From JAGNLA01 sp964472265 (GTDB lineage Bacteria > Caldisericota > Caldisericia > JAAYUI01): a DNA stretch of 23,948 nt. This document shows, in pieces, positions 23,939 to 23,948 of the stretch. The position numbers were made by a program, and so were the translations under genes. Where the stretch lies: positions 1 to 23,948 of the forward strand of contig CAYYJO010000029.1 in the NCBI GenBank assembly GCA_964472265.1, given 5' to 3'. The first letter of the stretch is position 1. Each line of letters opens with the position of its first letter. The notes beneath the pieces are model-generated. The model searched no databases and was not told the DNA's origin. It was given only the letters and a program-made list of their open reading frames with translations.

Positions 23939-23948
23939 TGATTGAAAA
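23938..23948 (+). CDS. First codons of the next operon gene (cut by the window edge)
   Basis: ATG at 23938-23940 overlaps the stop of the VWA-FHA gene by one base (TAATG) and continues ATT GAA to the edge. The start is supported by the overlap pattern of the operon only; nothing can be said of the product. Confidence 0.5.

Overview
The window is about 24 kb of gene-dense bacterial chromosome. It has short intergenic gaps, AGGAGG-type Shine-Dalgarno sites, sigma-70-like promoters (TTGACA / TATAAT) and frequent GTG or TTG starts. There are no rRNAs, CRISPR arrays, insertion sequences or phage genes. Large secreted multidomain proteins with copper-amine-oxidase-N-like (stalk) modules, a DUF4388 protein and a VWA-FHA protein suggest a poorly characterised or deep-branching lineage with an elaborate cell surface. 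I cannot assign a phylum from the sequence.

Left part (1-4301): small, mostly single-gene units on both strands. In order they are the C-terminal end of an unknown protein, a small Cas2/SinR-like protein, a two-helix membrane protein, a CorA Mg2+ channel, an AhpE-like 1-Cys peroxiredoxin, a DUF4037-like protein and a histidine phosphatase. The peroxiredoxin promoter carries a Fur/PerR-type palindrome. Three genes here have a -10 hexamer 6-7 bp before the start codon and no Shine-Dalgarno, which suggests leaderless mRNAs.

Middle (4362-10095): two secreted surface proteins. One is a beta-propeller/NHL protein and the other has four related ~125-170-residue beta modules plus Ig-like domains. 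Both end in the same stalk module and each is followed by a clear intrinsic terminator; the second terminator is shared with convergent acpS. Next, acpS and a UVR-domain zinc protein diverge from what look like face-to-face promoters. The UVR gene's stop codon lies inside an antisense tRNA-Arg(CCG) gene that has its own promoter.

Right-middle (11164-19824, minus strand): an MFS transporter is translationally coupled to a ~1174-residue secreted protein, followed by its ~1276-residue paralogue. Both have FG-GAP/VCBS-type calcium loops, a transglutaminase-like domain with GSCGE and HQWNEVW motifs, and Ig/CarbD-like domains. Only the larger one has a C-terminal PPC-like domain.

Right end (20000-23948): a tightly overlapping operon behind a strong promoter. 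It encodes a DUF4388 protein, a polytopic membrane protein, tyrosyl-tRNA synthetase, a VWA-TM-FHA protein and the first codons of another gene. The housekeeping tyrS thus sits inside a putative signalling or surface operon. No single well-known defence or mobile system is present; the best candidates for undescribed biology are the transglutaminase paralogue pair with its MFS partner, the repeat-built surface protein, and the regulatory arrangements listed in the findings.
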